Assembly: GCF_014650695.1 (NCBI RefSeq)
Contig: NZ_BMVL01000006.1
Coordinates: 310,001 to 374,000, forward strand
Direction: 5' to 3'
DNA length: 64,000 bases
DNA from: Streptomyces avidinii
GTDB lineage: Bacteria; Actinomycetota; Actinomycetes; Streptomycetales; Streptomycetaceae
The position numbers and the translations under genes are program-made. Shown in pieces: positions 49,436 to 58,763 of the stretch; position 1 is the first letter of the stretch; every line of letters begins with the position of its first letter. The notes below the pieces were generated by a model. The model worked only from the letters and a program-made list of their open reading frames with translations. It ran no database searches and was not told where the DNA came from.

Positions 49436-49644
49436 GTTCGGAGTCGTGGTGTCGTCAGTGTGAGCCCTGCTTCGGTGGCCTCGCGGAACAGCGTGCAGTC
49501 CACAGCCGGCGACAGAAGCCCCGGCGGCAGCGGCCGGGGGACTGCGTCAGAGGACAAATGTCGTGGCCCAGCGGTTTCTGCGCGTGACATGATCAGCCGC
49601 ATGACCGCATTCTCTGCCGCGAAGGGCGCCCACCGCCCCGTCCG

Positions 49645-50966
49645 ATGAAGTGGCTGGACGAGGCCGTGTCCGCGGGACACGCCACGACTGCCGCCCACCC
49701 TGCCCGCATCGCAGTCCTCGACGCGATACACGCCGACCGCACCGGCCCCGTGCCCGTCCGGCTGCTTCAGCTCTCCCGGGCCGACGACGCGTTCGTACGT
49801 CGTGAGGTCATGCACCTCTTGTCATCCGCCGGGGCCGGGCGTCCTTGGCCTGATGCCGCCGAGGCCGCCCTCGCCCGGCTCACCGACCCCGATGAAGAGG
49901 TGCGGCGCCGGGCCGCGTATCTCGGCGTGCACGCCGGAAGCAACGATGCTGCGCTCAGGGCTCTCGGTGCACTCACCGAGCCCGTGGTGCGCACTGCCCT
50001 CGCCGAGTGGCTCGGGGGCTCCGTCGCTCACCTGCAAGACGACTCCTTGGCCTCCGTCCGGTTCCTTGCCCGGCTGGAGACCCTGAGCGTCGCCCCTCCG
50101 CAGCGGTGGCTGCCGCTCGACAGGGCGCTGCTCGCCGATGCCCGGGAGGCCTCGCGCCACCTGGACGGCGCCGGGTGGCGCTGGGGTCGGGTCCTGTACG
50201 GACTGGGCGCGAGCGGCACGTCTACGCTCTGGTGGCGCGGCTCCTTGCCGATCCCGCAACCCGGGACATCGGCGCCGGCTTGGCCCGGGAGGCTTGTCAT
50301 GACTGGCGGGCGGCCCCGGTCGGACTCCTGCCCCTGCTCGTCCGTCACTGCGGACGCGTCATCAGCCCGGCGATGGCCAAGGCTCTCACCACCGCGTCCA
50401 TCTCGGAGGCTGCGATGCACGCACATGGCGCGCTGGTCGCCGAGGTCCCCTTCACTCCGTATCCCCGAGCCAGTCGGCCCTCCGGAAGTCCGCCGTCCTC
50501 GTACGACAGCGCCACCGCCGCCGCGGTCCTTCGAGCCGAGCCCGTGGACACCGGGCGACTTCTCCGTGCCTCTGAGATCTTCGGGGCGGTGCTGGACGCG
50601 GGTCCGCTGACTTTCCGGCAGGCTGCCCAGCTGTACAACCTCACCTTCAAACGGCCTGGACGCATGCAGGCGATGTGCGCTCCACTGTGGCTGCGGCACG
50701 CCGGCCCCACGGCTCTGCCCCGCATTCTCGCCCTCATGACACCGCACCTCGGCGACTACGCGATCGGCGAGTAGTACTCGGAAGGCCTGGCACGAATGGG
50801 TCGGCACGCGTTGCCCGCGCTGCCGTCGCTGACGGCACCGATCGACCGGCGTACCCGTCTACCGGTCAACGACTCCACACGGGACGGCGAGACGATGCTG
50901 GACGAGCGCCTGCTCGCCGCCGCGATCGACGCCCGTCGTGCGATCCTCGCCGACATCGCTTCCTGA
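49645..50966 (+). pseudogene. HEAT-repeat protein broken by a frameshift and an in-frame stop
   Basis: From ATG 49645 the frame encodes HEAT-like helical repeats (RREVMHLLSSAGAGRPWPDA, PDEEVRRRAAYLGVHAGSND, EPVVRTALAEWLGG). Near 50215 the coding frame shifts and continues HVYALVARLLADPATRDIGA and PGRMQAMCAPLWLRHAGPTA. A TAG at 50772-50774 then interrupts that frame, which reads on in the same phase as YSEGLARMGRHALPALPSLT to DARRAILADIAS and a natural TGA at 50964. Full length would be about 440 residues. Two independent lesions argue for a true pseudogene. Confidence 0.75.
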
Positions 50967-51370
50967 TCGCCGTCGCCGCACCACGACCACCAACCGTGTC
51001 GAGGCCGACGCAGCAACGCCGCAGGACACGGCCGATACACCCACACCCCGCACAGGCCGATCGTCACCCGCAGCAGGGCTTCGCGGCTCTGGCCCAGCGC
51101 CCGCGCCGCCTCAACCCGGTCTCGGCAGGGGGTCATGATCATGGATGAGATGACGGCTCTTGGCCCTTGTGACGAGAAGCTGACGCAGGAAGCGGCCGAA
51201 GTCGCCGTCGCCTGGGTCCTCGCCCTCACGGGTGCGACCCGCAGGCCGCCGGGACGGACTGCCCGCCGGCACCACGTACGGAGACCGACTTCGGCACGGT
51301 CGAGAACGAGGAGTCGTGCCCCTGTGCCGGCTCTTCCGGAAGCCGGGCGACGAGATCCGAAGGAGTCGGC
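50967..51370. other. 404-base interval without a gene
   Basis: No frame has convincing protein-like or family-like sequence on either strand. It separates the HEAT-repeat pseudogene from the end of the amidohydrolase gene and probably contains more decayed coding sequence. Confidence 0.5.
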
Positions 51371-52933
51371 CTAGTAGGCCGGCTTGCCGTCGACGTACGT
51401 GCCGACGACCTCGATCGCTCCGATCCGCGAGGTGTCGACCCGGCGCGGGTCGTCGCCCAGCACCGTCAGGTCCGCGCGCCGGCCGGGAGCCAGGGTGCCC
51501 GCGTCGGCGTCCCAGTGGCAGGCGAAGGCGCCCGCGACGGTGTAGGCGCGTAGGGCCTCCTCCACGGTGAGGCCCTCGTCGGGGCCGATGAGGGCACCGG
51601 ACGCGGAGGCTCGTTCCACCATGAACTGGATCGCCCGCAGCGGCGATCCGTCGGTGACGGGTCGGTCGGAGCTGCCCACCAGGGTGACTCCGTGGTCGAG
51701 GAATCCCCGGCCCCGGTACAGCCAGGGGGCCCGGTCCGCGCCCATCACGGCCGCGTAGTCGTCGCCGAAGGATCGCAGGAAGTTCGGCTGGATCACCGCG
51801 CTCACGCCGAGGCGGGCGAAGCGCGCCAGCTGGTCGGGCCGGATCAGGCCGGCGTGTTCGATACGGTGCCGGGCGGTCGGCCGCGGCCTCAGCCGCTGGG
51901 CCCGTTCCAGGGCGTCCAGGGCCAGGTCGGCCGCGCGGTCGCCGATGGCGTGCACGGCGAGCTGCCAGCCGGCGAGGTGTCCGTCGACGATGGTGTCGGT
52001 GATCCGCTCGGGGGTGTCCTGGAACTCGCCCGCCCGGTCGGTCCCTTCGTAGGGCCGGGTGAGTGCCGCGGTACGGGCCATCATCCCGCCGTCGGTGTAG
52101 ACCTTGAGCGCGCCGAGGGAGAGCCAGTCGTCGCCGAAGCCGGTGCGCAGGCCGAGGTCGAGGGCCCTGGGGATCCCGTCGGAGGCGTGCGCGGCAACGG
52201 GTCGCAGGGTGTCGGCGGCGGCCATGAGCTGGACCCGCAGCGGCAGACGTCCCTGGTCGCGCAGGAGTTGGTACGCGCCGAGCTCCACCGGGCTGTGGCC
52301 GAGCAGGCCGCCGCCGATGCCCGCCTCGGCGCAGGCGGTGATGCCCTCGGCGAGGCAGGCGCGGCCGGCGTGCTCGATGGCGTCGGCGATCTCCTCCTGC
52401 GCGTACGGCAGGCGCAGTCGGCGGGCGGTGGTCATGGCGCTCTCCGCGAGGAAGCCCTCGCCGTGGGCCAGTTCGCCGGGGAGCAGGTCGAGGACCGCGC
52501 CGTTGACCACGCAGCCGTGTCCCGAGTCGTGCAGCATGAATACCTTGCGGCCGTCGCTGACCTTGTCCAGTTCGACGGCGGTGAGGTGTCGGCCCAGGGC
52601 CCGTTGGTCGTAGCCCGCGATGTCCACCCACGCCCCGCGCGGCTTGCGGGCGACCGCCTCCGCGACGACGGAGAGGACGTCCTCGACGCGCTCGCAGGGC
52701 GCGACGCTGGGGGTGACCGCCTTGAGTCCGGCCCAGGCCAGGTGCACGTGGGAGTCGATGAACCCGGGCAGGACGGTGGCGCCCCGGAGGTCGACCACCT
52801 CACGGGCCGGCAGTGCGGTGACGGCCTCGTCCAGGCCGACGATCCGGCCGCGCCAGATGCCCAGGTCATGGGCGACGGGACGGTCGGGGTCCATGGTGAG
52901 GAAGGTGGCGTTCGTCAGCCTGGTGCAGAGCAT
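51371..52933 (-). CDS. YtcJ-like amidohydrolase
   Basis: A 520-residue amidohydrolase-superfamily enzyme (YtcJ/NfdA type). It has the first metal motif HVH (His62, His64 in FIDSHVHLAW), the central ALKVYTDGGMMARTA lysine region, QLAVHAIGDRAADLALDALE and RHRIEHAGLIRPDQ with the later histidines, and SSDRPVTDGSPLRA with the catalytic aspartate. Relatives hydrolyse N-substituted formamides and other amides, which is notable because the neighbouring operon makes a formylated hydroxamate. ATG 52933 lies 12 bases behind the ornithine monooxygenase stop, so both share a transcript and probably iron control. Confidence 0.87.
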   Translation of the reverse strand: MLCTRLTNATFLTMDPDRPVAHDLGIWRGRIVGLDEAVTALPAREVVDLRGATVLPGFIDSHVHLAWAGLKAVTPSVAPCERVEDVLSVVAEAVARKPRGAWVDIAGYDQRALGRHLTAVELDKVSDGRKVFMLHDSGHGCVVNGAVLDLLPGELAHGEGFLAESAMTTARRLRLPYAQEEIADAIEHAGRACLAEGITACAEAGIGGGLLGHSPVELGAYQLLRDQGRLPLRVQLMAAADTLRPVAAHASDGIPRALDLGLRTGFGDDWLSLGALKVYTDGGMMARTAALTRPYEGTDRAGEFQDTPERITDTIVDGHLAGWQLAVHAIGDRAADLALDALERAQRLRPRPTARHRIEHAGLIRPDQLARFARLGVSAVIQPNFLRSFGDDYAAVMGADRAPWLYRGRGFLDHGVTLVGSSDRPVTDGSPLRAIQFMVERASASGALIGPDEGLTVEEALRAYTVAGAFACHWDADAGTLAPGRRADLTVLGDDPRRVDTSRIGAIEVVGTYVDGKPAY

Positions 52934-52945
52934 GGGGGCAGGTCC

Positions 52946-54286
52946 TCAGGGCGTGGGCGTGGGCGCCGTGTGCGAGGCCGGTACCGGTACCCGGCCGTGG
53001 GTGACGATGGACCGGAGGATCTCCCCGACCCTGATGGCGGTGTTCGACAGCAGGGAGGACGTGATGCCGTGCGTGTGCTCCGTTCCTCCCTGGAGGTAGA
53101 TGCCGCAGCGCAGTTCGGGTTCGCTCTGCACACGGTAGTCGCGGGCGACGCCGACGCGGCCGAGGTCGTCGCGCCGGCAGTACTTCTCGACGTCTCCGAG
53201 CAGTCCGAGGCCGTCTGCCGAGCGGTATCCGGTCGCGTAGACCAGCGCGTCGGCCGCCAGGGCCTCCTTCTCCCCCGTGACCAGCGACTCGACCGTCACG
53301 AGCACCTTGTCGGTGGTCTCGGTGACGTCCGCGAGCCGCGACACCCTCAGGAAGCGCAGCCGTTCGGTGCCGAGGACCTTCTCCTGGTACTCCTGCCGGT
53401 AGAGGTCGTCGATCAGGTCGATGTCCACCACGGAGTAGTTGGTGTTGGCGTGGTAGTCGATCAGTTTGCGCTTGATCTCCTCGGGCGCGGTGAAGTAGTC
53501 GTCCACGGCGGCGGGGTCGAAGATCCGGTTGGCGAAGCCGCTGTCGTCGGCGGGGCTGTAGCCGTAGCGGGAGAAGACGGCGCACACCTCGGCCCGGGGG
53601 AAGGTGCGGTGGAGGAAGGCCACGTTCTCGGCGGCGCTCTGGCCGGCTCCGACGACGACGAAGCGGGAGGGGTCCGCGCCGTCCAGGGCCGCCACGCGCG
53701 TGAGGAGTTCCGAGGTGTGCCAGACCTTGTCGGTGCGGTCCACGCCCTCCGGCATCTGCGGGCGCAGGCCGGTGCCGATGACCAGGTTGCGCGCCCGGTG
53801 GACCACCAGCTCGGTGCCGGAGCGGGCGGTGACGTCCAGGTACTCGATCACTCCGTCGCGCACGACGGGGCGTACGGCGACGACCTCGCAGCCGTAGGAG
53901 ACCATGTCGTCGACCTTGGCGGCGGCCCACTCGAAGTAGTCGTGGAACTCCACGCGCAACGGGAAGAGGTTCTTGTGGTTGACGAAGTCGATCAGACGGC
54001 CGCGGCTCTGGAGGTAGCAGAGGAAGCTGTATTCGCTCGTCGGGTTGCGCAGTGTCACCAGGTCCTTGAGGAAGGACACCTGCATCGTGGCGTCGTCGAT
54101 GAGCATGCCGCGGTGCCAGCCGAAGCGCGGCTGCTGCTCGAAGAAGTGGGCGGTGACCGCCTCCTGAGGTCCGACACCGGCGTTGTGCTCGCTGAGTGCG
54201 ATGGCCATGGCCACGTTCGAGGGGCCGAAGCCGATGCCGATGAGGTCGTGGATCAACGGCGCATCATCGGGAAGATCCTGTGACAT
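52946..54286 (-). CDS. cchB: L-ornithine N5-monooxygenase (CchB/PvdA-like)
   Basis: A 446-residue NADPH- and FAD-dependent N-hydroxylase, first step of hydroxamate siderophore synthesis. It shows the FAD site GIGFGPSNVAMAIAL, the GWHRGMLIDDATMQVSFLKD region typical of ornithine rather than lysine hydroxylases, the NADPH motif VVVGAGQSAAENVAFL and the C-terminal DALVYATGYR. ATG 54286 (MSQDLPDDAP). The iron box at 54389-54407 lies about 100 bases upstream. The formyltransferase on the other strand would act on its product. The symbol follows the coelichelin gene by analogy; the NRPS partner is missing. Confidence 0.9.
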   Translation of the reverse strand: MSQDLPDDAPLIHDLIGIGFGPSNVAMAIALSEHNAGVGPQEAVTAHFFEQQPRFGWHRGMLIDDATMQVSFLKDLVTLRNPTSEYSFLCYLQSRGRLIDFVNHKNLFPLRVEFHDYFEWAAAKVDDMVSYGCEVVAVRPVVRDGVIEYLDVTARSGTELVVHRARNLVIGTGLRPQMPEGVDRTDKVWHTSELLTRVAALDGADPSRFVVVGAGQSAAENVAFLHRTFPRAEVCAVFSRYGYSPADDSGFANRIFDPAAVDDYFTAPEEIKRKLIDYHANTNYSVVDIDLIDDLYRQEYQEKVLGTERLRFLRVSRLADVTETTDKVLVTVESLVTGEKEALAADALVYATGYRSADGLGLLGDVEKYCRRDDLGRVGVARDYRVQSEPELRCGIYLQGGTEHTHGITSSLLSNTAIRVGEILRSIVTHGRVPVPASHTAPTPTP

Positions 54287-54388
54287 GTCACTCCCAGTCG
54301 TGCGGGGGGGCAGGCAGCCGATTGCCATGCATGGGGGGAACCGGGGGCAGGGCAGGGCACGCCGAAGGAGCCGAGCCCGAGAGGAACT

Positions 54389-54407
54389 TAGGGAAGGCTA
54401 ACCTGAG
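54389..54407. promoter_or_regulatory. iron box on the ornithine monooxygenase side
   Basis: TTAGGGAAGGCTAACCTGA matches the DmdR/IdeR consensus at 16 of 19 positions. Confidence 0.82.
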
Positions 54408-54492
54408 GCAATGGAGCTGTCGATGGGCAAATCAGATCGAATCACCATCGATTTCCGGCGGAACTCACTGCAAAATCAGAGGCGTTGCGGAG

Positions 54493-54511
54493 TTAGGTAA
54501 GGCTTGCTTTA
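54493..54511. promoter_or_regulatory. iron box on the formyltransferase side
   Basis: TTAGGTAAGGCTTGCTTTA matches the consensus at about 14 of 19; the left half is nearly perfect and the right half weak. It ends 39 bases before the formyltransferase ATG. Confidence 0.75.
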
Positions 54512-54550
54512 CTCATTCTGAAATCTGTCGCCGCTCCAAGGAGGAACCCC

Positions 54551-55507
54551 ATGCGGGTCGTCATGTTCGGCTACCAGACGTGGGGGCACCGCACCCTGCA
54601 GGCCCTACTGGATTCCGAACACGATGTCGTTCTGGTCGTCACGCACCCCAGGAGCGAGCACGCTTACGAGAAGATCTGGAGCGACTCGGTCGCCGACCTC
54701 GCGGACGACCACGGCGTCCCGGTGCTCATCCGCAACCGCCCTGACGACGAGGAGCTGTTCACGCGCCTCAAGGAGGCGGAACCGGACATCATCGTGGCGA
54801 ACAACTGGCGCACCTGGATCCCCCCGCGCATCTTCAACCTCCCCCGCCACGGCACCCTCAACGTGCACGACTCCCTGCTGCCCAAGTACGCCGGCTTCTC
54901 ACCGCTGATCTGGGCACTGATCAACGGCGAGCCCGAAGTGGGCGTCACCGCCCACCTGATGAACGACGAGCTCGACGCGGGCGACATCGTCGTCCAGCGC
55001 GCCGTACCCGTCGGGCCGACCGACACCGCCACCGATCTGTTCCACAAGACGGTCGACCTGATCGCACCGGTCACCGTCGGCGCGCTGGGCCGGATCGCGG
55101 CCGGCGAGACCGACTTCACCCGCCAGGACCGCTCGCAGGCCAGCTTCTTCCACAAGCGGTCGGCGGAGGACATCCGCATCGACTGGAACTGGCCGGCCGA
55201 GGACCTCCAGAGGCTGGTCCGCGCCCAGTCCGCCCCGTACCCGGCCGCCTTCACCTTCCACCGCGGCAAGCGACTGGAGGTACTGGCCGCCGTCGTCTCC
55301 GAGGGCCGCTACGGCGGCACGCCCGGCCGGGTGTTCTACCGCGAGGGCGAAGGCGTCGTGATCGTGGCCGGAGCCGATGCGCGCACGGGGCGCAACCACG
55401 GCCTGGCCATCACCCGGGTGCGCACCGAGGACGGCGAGGAGATGCCCGCGACGGACTACTTCACCACCATGGGCGGGTACCTGACCAGTCGGCCGCCGAG
55501 CCGGTGA
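54551..55507 (+). CDS. cchA: N5-hydroxyornithine formyltransferase (CchA-like)
   Basis: A 318-residue member of the methionyl-tRNA formyltransferase fold, using N10-formyl-tetrahydrofolate. The N-terminal Rossmann domain has MRVVMFGYQTWGH and the formyltransferase signature LNVHDSLLPKYAGFSPL, with NW, His and the later NDELDAGDIVVQ aspartate as catalytic set. The C-terminal domain (about 205-300) is the OB-like FmtC part (PYPAAFTFHRGKRLEVL). Divergent with the ornithine monooxygenase and iron-box controlled, it should formylate N5-hydroxyornithine rather than tRNA. ATG 54551 behind AAGGAGG. Confidence 0.9.
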   Translation: MRVVMFGYQTWGHRTLQALLDSEHDVVLVVTHPRSEHAYEKIWSDSVADLADDHGVPVLIRNRPDDEELFTRLKEAEPDIIVANNWRTWIPPRIFNLPRHGTLNVHDSLLPKYAGFSPLIWALINGEPEVGVTAHLMNDELDAGDIVVQRAVPVGPTDTATDLFHKTVDLIAPVTVGALGRIAAGETDFTRQDRSQASFFHKRSAEDIRIDWNWPAEDLQRLVRAQSAPYPAAFTFHRGKRLEVLAAVVSEGRYGGTPGRVFYREGEGVVIVAGADARTGRNHGLAITRVRTEDGEEMPATDYFTTMGGYLTSRPPSR

Positions 55508-55703
55508 TCCGGTGATCCGGTGAGCCGCAGTGCCGCTGAACCCGCCGAGCCGCGGCACTGCTGAGCCGCGGCGCCGCTCGGTCACGGCGTCGACCCGGGC
55601 GCCGGAAGAGGATCCGGCGCCCTGGCGGCGACCTGCGAACGCCTGCATGACCATGGTTCGCGCCACTAGAATCCGGCCGGACTGGCGCGATGCGGGGGGT
55701 CAA

Positions 55704-57260
55704 GTGGACGCATTGATACCGGGTGACCCCGTGCGGGTCGGGCCCTACCACGTCGTCGCACGGCTCGGCAGCGGAGGCATGGGCCGCGTCTACCTGGCCC
55801 GCACGCCCGGCGGACGGAGCGTCGCCGTCAAGGTGGTGCATCCGGAACTGGCCCGGGACCCGGAGTTCAGGCGCCGGTTCGCCCGCGAGGTCGCCGCCGC
55901 GCGGGCGGTGGACGGACGGTTCACCGCGCAGGTCCTCGCCGCCGGAGTGGACGACCCGACACCGTGGTTGAGCACGGTGTTCGTACCCGGGATGTCGCTC
56001 GCCGAGGCGGTGGCCGAGCACGGCCCGTTCCCCGAGGCCTCGGCGCTCGCCCTGGCCCGCGGGCTGGCGGCGGCCCTCGCCGCCGTGCGCGCGGCGGGAC
56101 TGGTACACCGTGACCTGAAACCGTCCAACGTCCTGCTGGGCCCCGACGGGCCCCGGGTGATCGACTTCGGCATCTCACGGGCCACCGAGGCGAGCGCCCT
56201 GACCCGCACCGGTATGACCGTCGGCTCCCCCGGCTTCATGTCCCCGGAGCAGGCCTCCGGGGGCGTGGTCGGCCCCGCCTCCGACGTGTTCTCCTTCGGG
56301 GCGGTGCTGGCCTTCACCCTCAGCGGCGAGAGCCCCTTCGGCACCGGCGCCACTCCGGCGCTGCTCTACCGGGTCGTGCACTGCGAGCCCCGGCTGGACG
56401 CCCTCTCGGGGACCGCGCTGAACCTCGTGCGCCGCTGCCTGGCCAAGGACCCGGCCGCGCGGCCTTCCCTGGACACCTTGTTCACCGAACTCGCGGCCGA
56501 GGCGGACGACTCCCGCCCGGACGGTTCCGCTTGGCTCCCGGCCCCCGTCGCGCACAGCCTCCTCGCGCGTGCCTCCTCGGCTCTGGAGGCCGACTCCGAC
56601 CCCTCGCTGACGGCCGCCGCACTTCCGCGGTACGCGCCCACCCGGGTGGATCCCGCCGCGGCGGCCGTGCCGCTCGCCGCCCTGCCCGGCCACGGAACGC
56701 GCCCGGGAGGGGCCCGCGCCCGGATCCGTACAGCACCCTTCATCGCGGCCGCGGCTGTGGTGGTGGCCGCGGCGATCGGGGCCTTCGCCTACACGGCCGC
56801 GCAGAACGGGAAGGACAAGGACCAGCAGTACGTCTCCCGGGACGACAGCGGCGGCACCCCGTCGGACGCGACGCCCGAGAGCACCGACCCGTTCGAGGGG
56901 TGGTCCTTGTCGGACGAGGCGGACATCCAACTGCCCACCGGGTTCGGCATCGACGCCGCCGACTTCACGGACCCGAAGGCGGGGGACGGTTTCGACGTCG
57001 ACCTGCACACGAATTGGGACCTCGGCGGGGACGACATCCTGCTGCTGACGTCCGGGGATTCCGACGTGAACAGCGACTGCCTCGCCGACGCATGGTCCTC
57101 CGGCTACGGAACGCTGGTCGAGGACGCCGAGTGGGGCATCGACGACATGATCTGCGTCCGCGTCTCCTCCGATCTGCTGCTCGTACTGGAGATCACCAAC
57201 ATCGAGGACGGCCAGGACGACTACCTGGAGGCCGTCGCCAAGGTGTGGAAGCGCGAGTGA
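55704..57260 (+). CDS. transmembrane Ser/Thr protein kinase
   Basis: A 518-residue Hanks-type kinase. The domain (about 12-270) shows LGSGGMGRVYLART, VAVKVVHPE, VHRDLKPSNVLLG, VIDFGISRATEAS and SPGFMSPEQASGG. A variable linker, one membrane segment (FIAAAAVVVAAAIGAFAYTA, about 345-364) and an extracytoplasmic acidic domain with two cysteines (NSDCLADAW, DMICVRV) follow. There are no PASTA repeats. Start GTG 55704 behind GGGGGGTCAA; upstream frame is repetitive and not kinase-like. It is an orphan sensor kinase with no obvious partner beside it. Confidence 0.9.
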   Translation: MDALIPGDPVRVGPYHVVARLGSGGMGRVYLARTPGGRSVAVKVVHPELARDPEFRRRFAREVAAARAVDGRFTAQVLAAGVDDPTPWLSTVFVPGMSLAEAVAEHGPFPEASALALARGLAAALAAVRAAGLVHRDLKPSNVLLGPDGPRVIDFGISRATEASALTRTGMTVGSPGFMSPEQASGGVVGPASDVFSFGAVLAFTLSGESPFGTGATPALLYRVVHCEPRLDALSGTALNLVRRCLAKDPAARPSLDTLFTELAAEADDSRPDGSAWLPAPVAHSLLARASSALEADSDPSLTAAALPRYAPTRVDPAAAAVPLAALPGHGTRPGGARARIRTAPFIAAAAVVVAAAIGAFAYTAAQNGKDKDQQYVSRDDSGGTPSDATPESTDPFEGWSLSDEADIQLPTGFGIDAADFTDPKAGDGFDVDLHTNWDLGGDDILLLTSGDSDVNSDCLADAWSSGYGTLVEDAEWGIDDMICVRVSSDLLLVLEITNIEDGQDDYLEAVAKVWKRE

Positions 57261-57429
57261 CCCACGAGTGGCGGCCGCGGCAGCACGACCGGGAGCCGTG
57301 ATCATCGCCGGTAGGGTGGTGCGGACGGGCTGTTGCGCATTCGGCACAGCACGGACCCACCGCCCCCGTCCCCCACTCCACGAACGCCACGCACTCCACT
57401 TACTCCACACACCGAAGCGACTCTCACCT

Positions 57430-57942
57430 GTGAACCAGATAGACCGAGCCCCCATCGAGGACACGCACTTCGGTGCGATCACCGTCCGCCTGAGCGGCCA
57501 GGACCGCCTCGAGGTCGACGGAGAGTCGATCCCCCGCGTGACCCTGGAGCGCGACCCTGCGGCGGAGGCGGACCCGCAGATCGCCATCGGCACCCGCGAC
57601 CCGGCACACCTCACGCTGCGGGTCGACGGCGCGCAGGCCGGGCTGCTGCCGGCGAAGGGCCGACTCACCAGGAAGTCGTACCGGGTGGACGTGGAGTACG
57701 ACGGGGCGTCCTACCGCCTGGTCCCGGACTCCGTCCCGAGCAGCCGGCTGACCCGCGACGGCACGCACCTGGGCGATTTCTCGTCCGACGGCGACGAGAC
57801 GGTCATCGCCGAATGGCGGGAGGACCGCGAACTCCGCCCGGCGGACGCCGCGATCGGCTACGCGCTGGCCGCGGCTTTCGGCACGGGCGCCCAGCCCATG
57901 TGGATGATGATCGCCGACGGCGTGAGCAGCGCGCTCCCCTAG
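57430..57942 (+). CDS. conserved hypothetical protein
   Basis: A 170-residue soluble protein, mainly beta strands: FGAITVRLSGQDRLEVDGES, LTLRVDGAQAGLLPAKGRLT and KSYRVDVEYDGASYRLVPDS, ending in a hydrophobic helix (AAIGYALAAAFGTGAQPMWM). The repeated strand pattern suggests a beta-sandwich or tubby-like fold with a membrane-touching tail. No family is recognised, but codon usage is fully coding. GTG 57430 has no strong ribosome site. It starts 169 bases after the kinase, so a functional link is possible but unsupported. Confidence 0.68.
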   Translation: MNQIDRAPIEDTHFGAITVRLSGQDRLEVDGESIPRVTLERDPAAEADPQIAIGTRDPAHLTLRVDGAQAGLLPAKGRLTRKSYRVDVEYDGASYRLVPDSVPSSRLTRDGTHLGDFSSDGDETVIAEWREDRELRPADAAIGYALAAAFGTGAQPMWMMIADGVSSALP

Positions 57943-58159
57943 GCCGGCCCCTCTCTCGGATCCAGCCGGATGCCCGGTCCGGGCCCGGGGGTCCGCGACC
58001 GGTACCAGGACGCGCTGCACCACCCCCCGGGGGGCTCTGAACGGCCCACCGGGCAAGGGCCTTTCCAAGCCCCCCTCAGGATTCGGCTGACTGCCCGGCC
58101 GGCCGGTGGCTACTGTACGGAGACGACCCGTTGCCCACGGTCACCCGAGGAGGAATCCT

Positions 58160-58696
58160 GTGCCATCGCCCTGCGACGCCAAGTACGCTCCCGCCGGCGA
58201 TGTGGGTGCAGCGCTCATGATGATCGACTCCCGGCTCAAAGCCGTCTACTCGGGCAGGAGCGCGACCGACCCCGAACAGCAGGAGTTGATCGACCAGTTC
58301 ACCGCGTCACTGGGCCCCGAGGAGGCCAATGACCTGGTGGACGGCGCGTGCACGCTCATCTACATGTTCATGCAGTGGCTGCGGATGGCTCACGAGGACC
58401 AGAACACGGACGTCATCGAGTACGTGGTGCCGAGCTTCGTGGCCTCGATGCGCATGATGCCCAAGAGCATCCGCCCCGAGGTCATCCCCACCATGGTCGG
58501 CATGGTCGTCGCGGCTGCCACCGGCCTGAGTCCCAACCTGTGGCGCAAGCAGTACGGGGACTGGACCGGGGACGAGATGAACTCCCTGGAAGCCACGGCC
58601 CTGCTGCTCGCGGAACACATCAACCGACTCACCGGCGACCGCGACTTCGCCACCCGCATGGTCACCGAGGCACTGTCCCGCTCGGACCGGGACTGA
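58160..58696 (+). CDS. conserved hypothetical helical protein
   Basis: A 178-residue soluble, mostly helical protein: DVGAALMMIDSRLKAVYSG, QELIDQFTASLGPEEANDLV and YVVPSFVASMRMMPKSIRPE. Start GTG 58160 sits behind GAGGAGGA, an excellent site. The only cysteines are near the start (SPCDAK) and in DGACTLIYMF. No domain is recognised; the run of regular amphipathic helices suggests a small adaptor or dimeric scaffold. Confidence 0.7.
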   Translation: MPSPCDAKYAPAGDVGAALMMIDSRLKAVYSGRSATDPEQQELIDQFTASLGPEEANDLVDGACTLIYMFMQWLRMAHEDQNTDVIEYVVPSFVASMRMMPKSIRPEVIPTMVGMVVAAATGLSPNLWRKQYGDWTGDEMNSLEATALLLAEHINRLTGDRDFATRMVTEALSRSDRD

Positions 58697-58727
58697 CCCG
58701 CAGCACCGGGCCCGGCGGGGTCTTCCG

Positions 58728-58763
58728 TCACCGCCGCCCGTCACCGCCGCCCGTCACCGGCGG
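58728..58763. repeat. CGTCACCGCCGCC tandem repeat
   Basis: Two and a half tandem copies of a 13-mer cover the stop region of the DUF2199 gene, so its last codons are repeat-derived. Confidence 0.75.
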
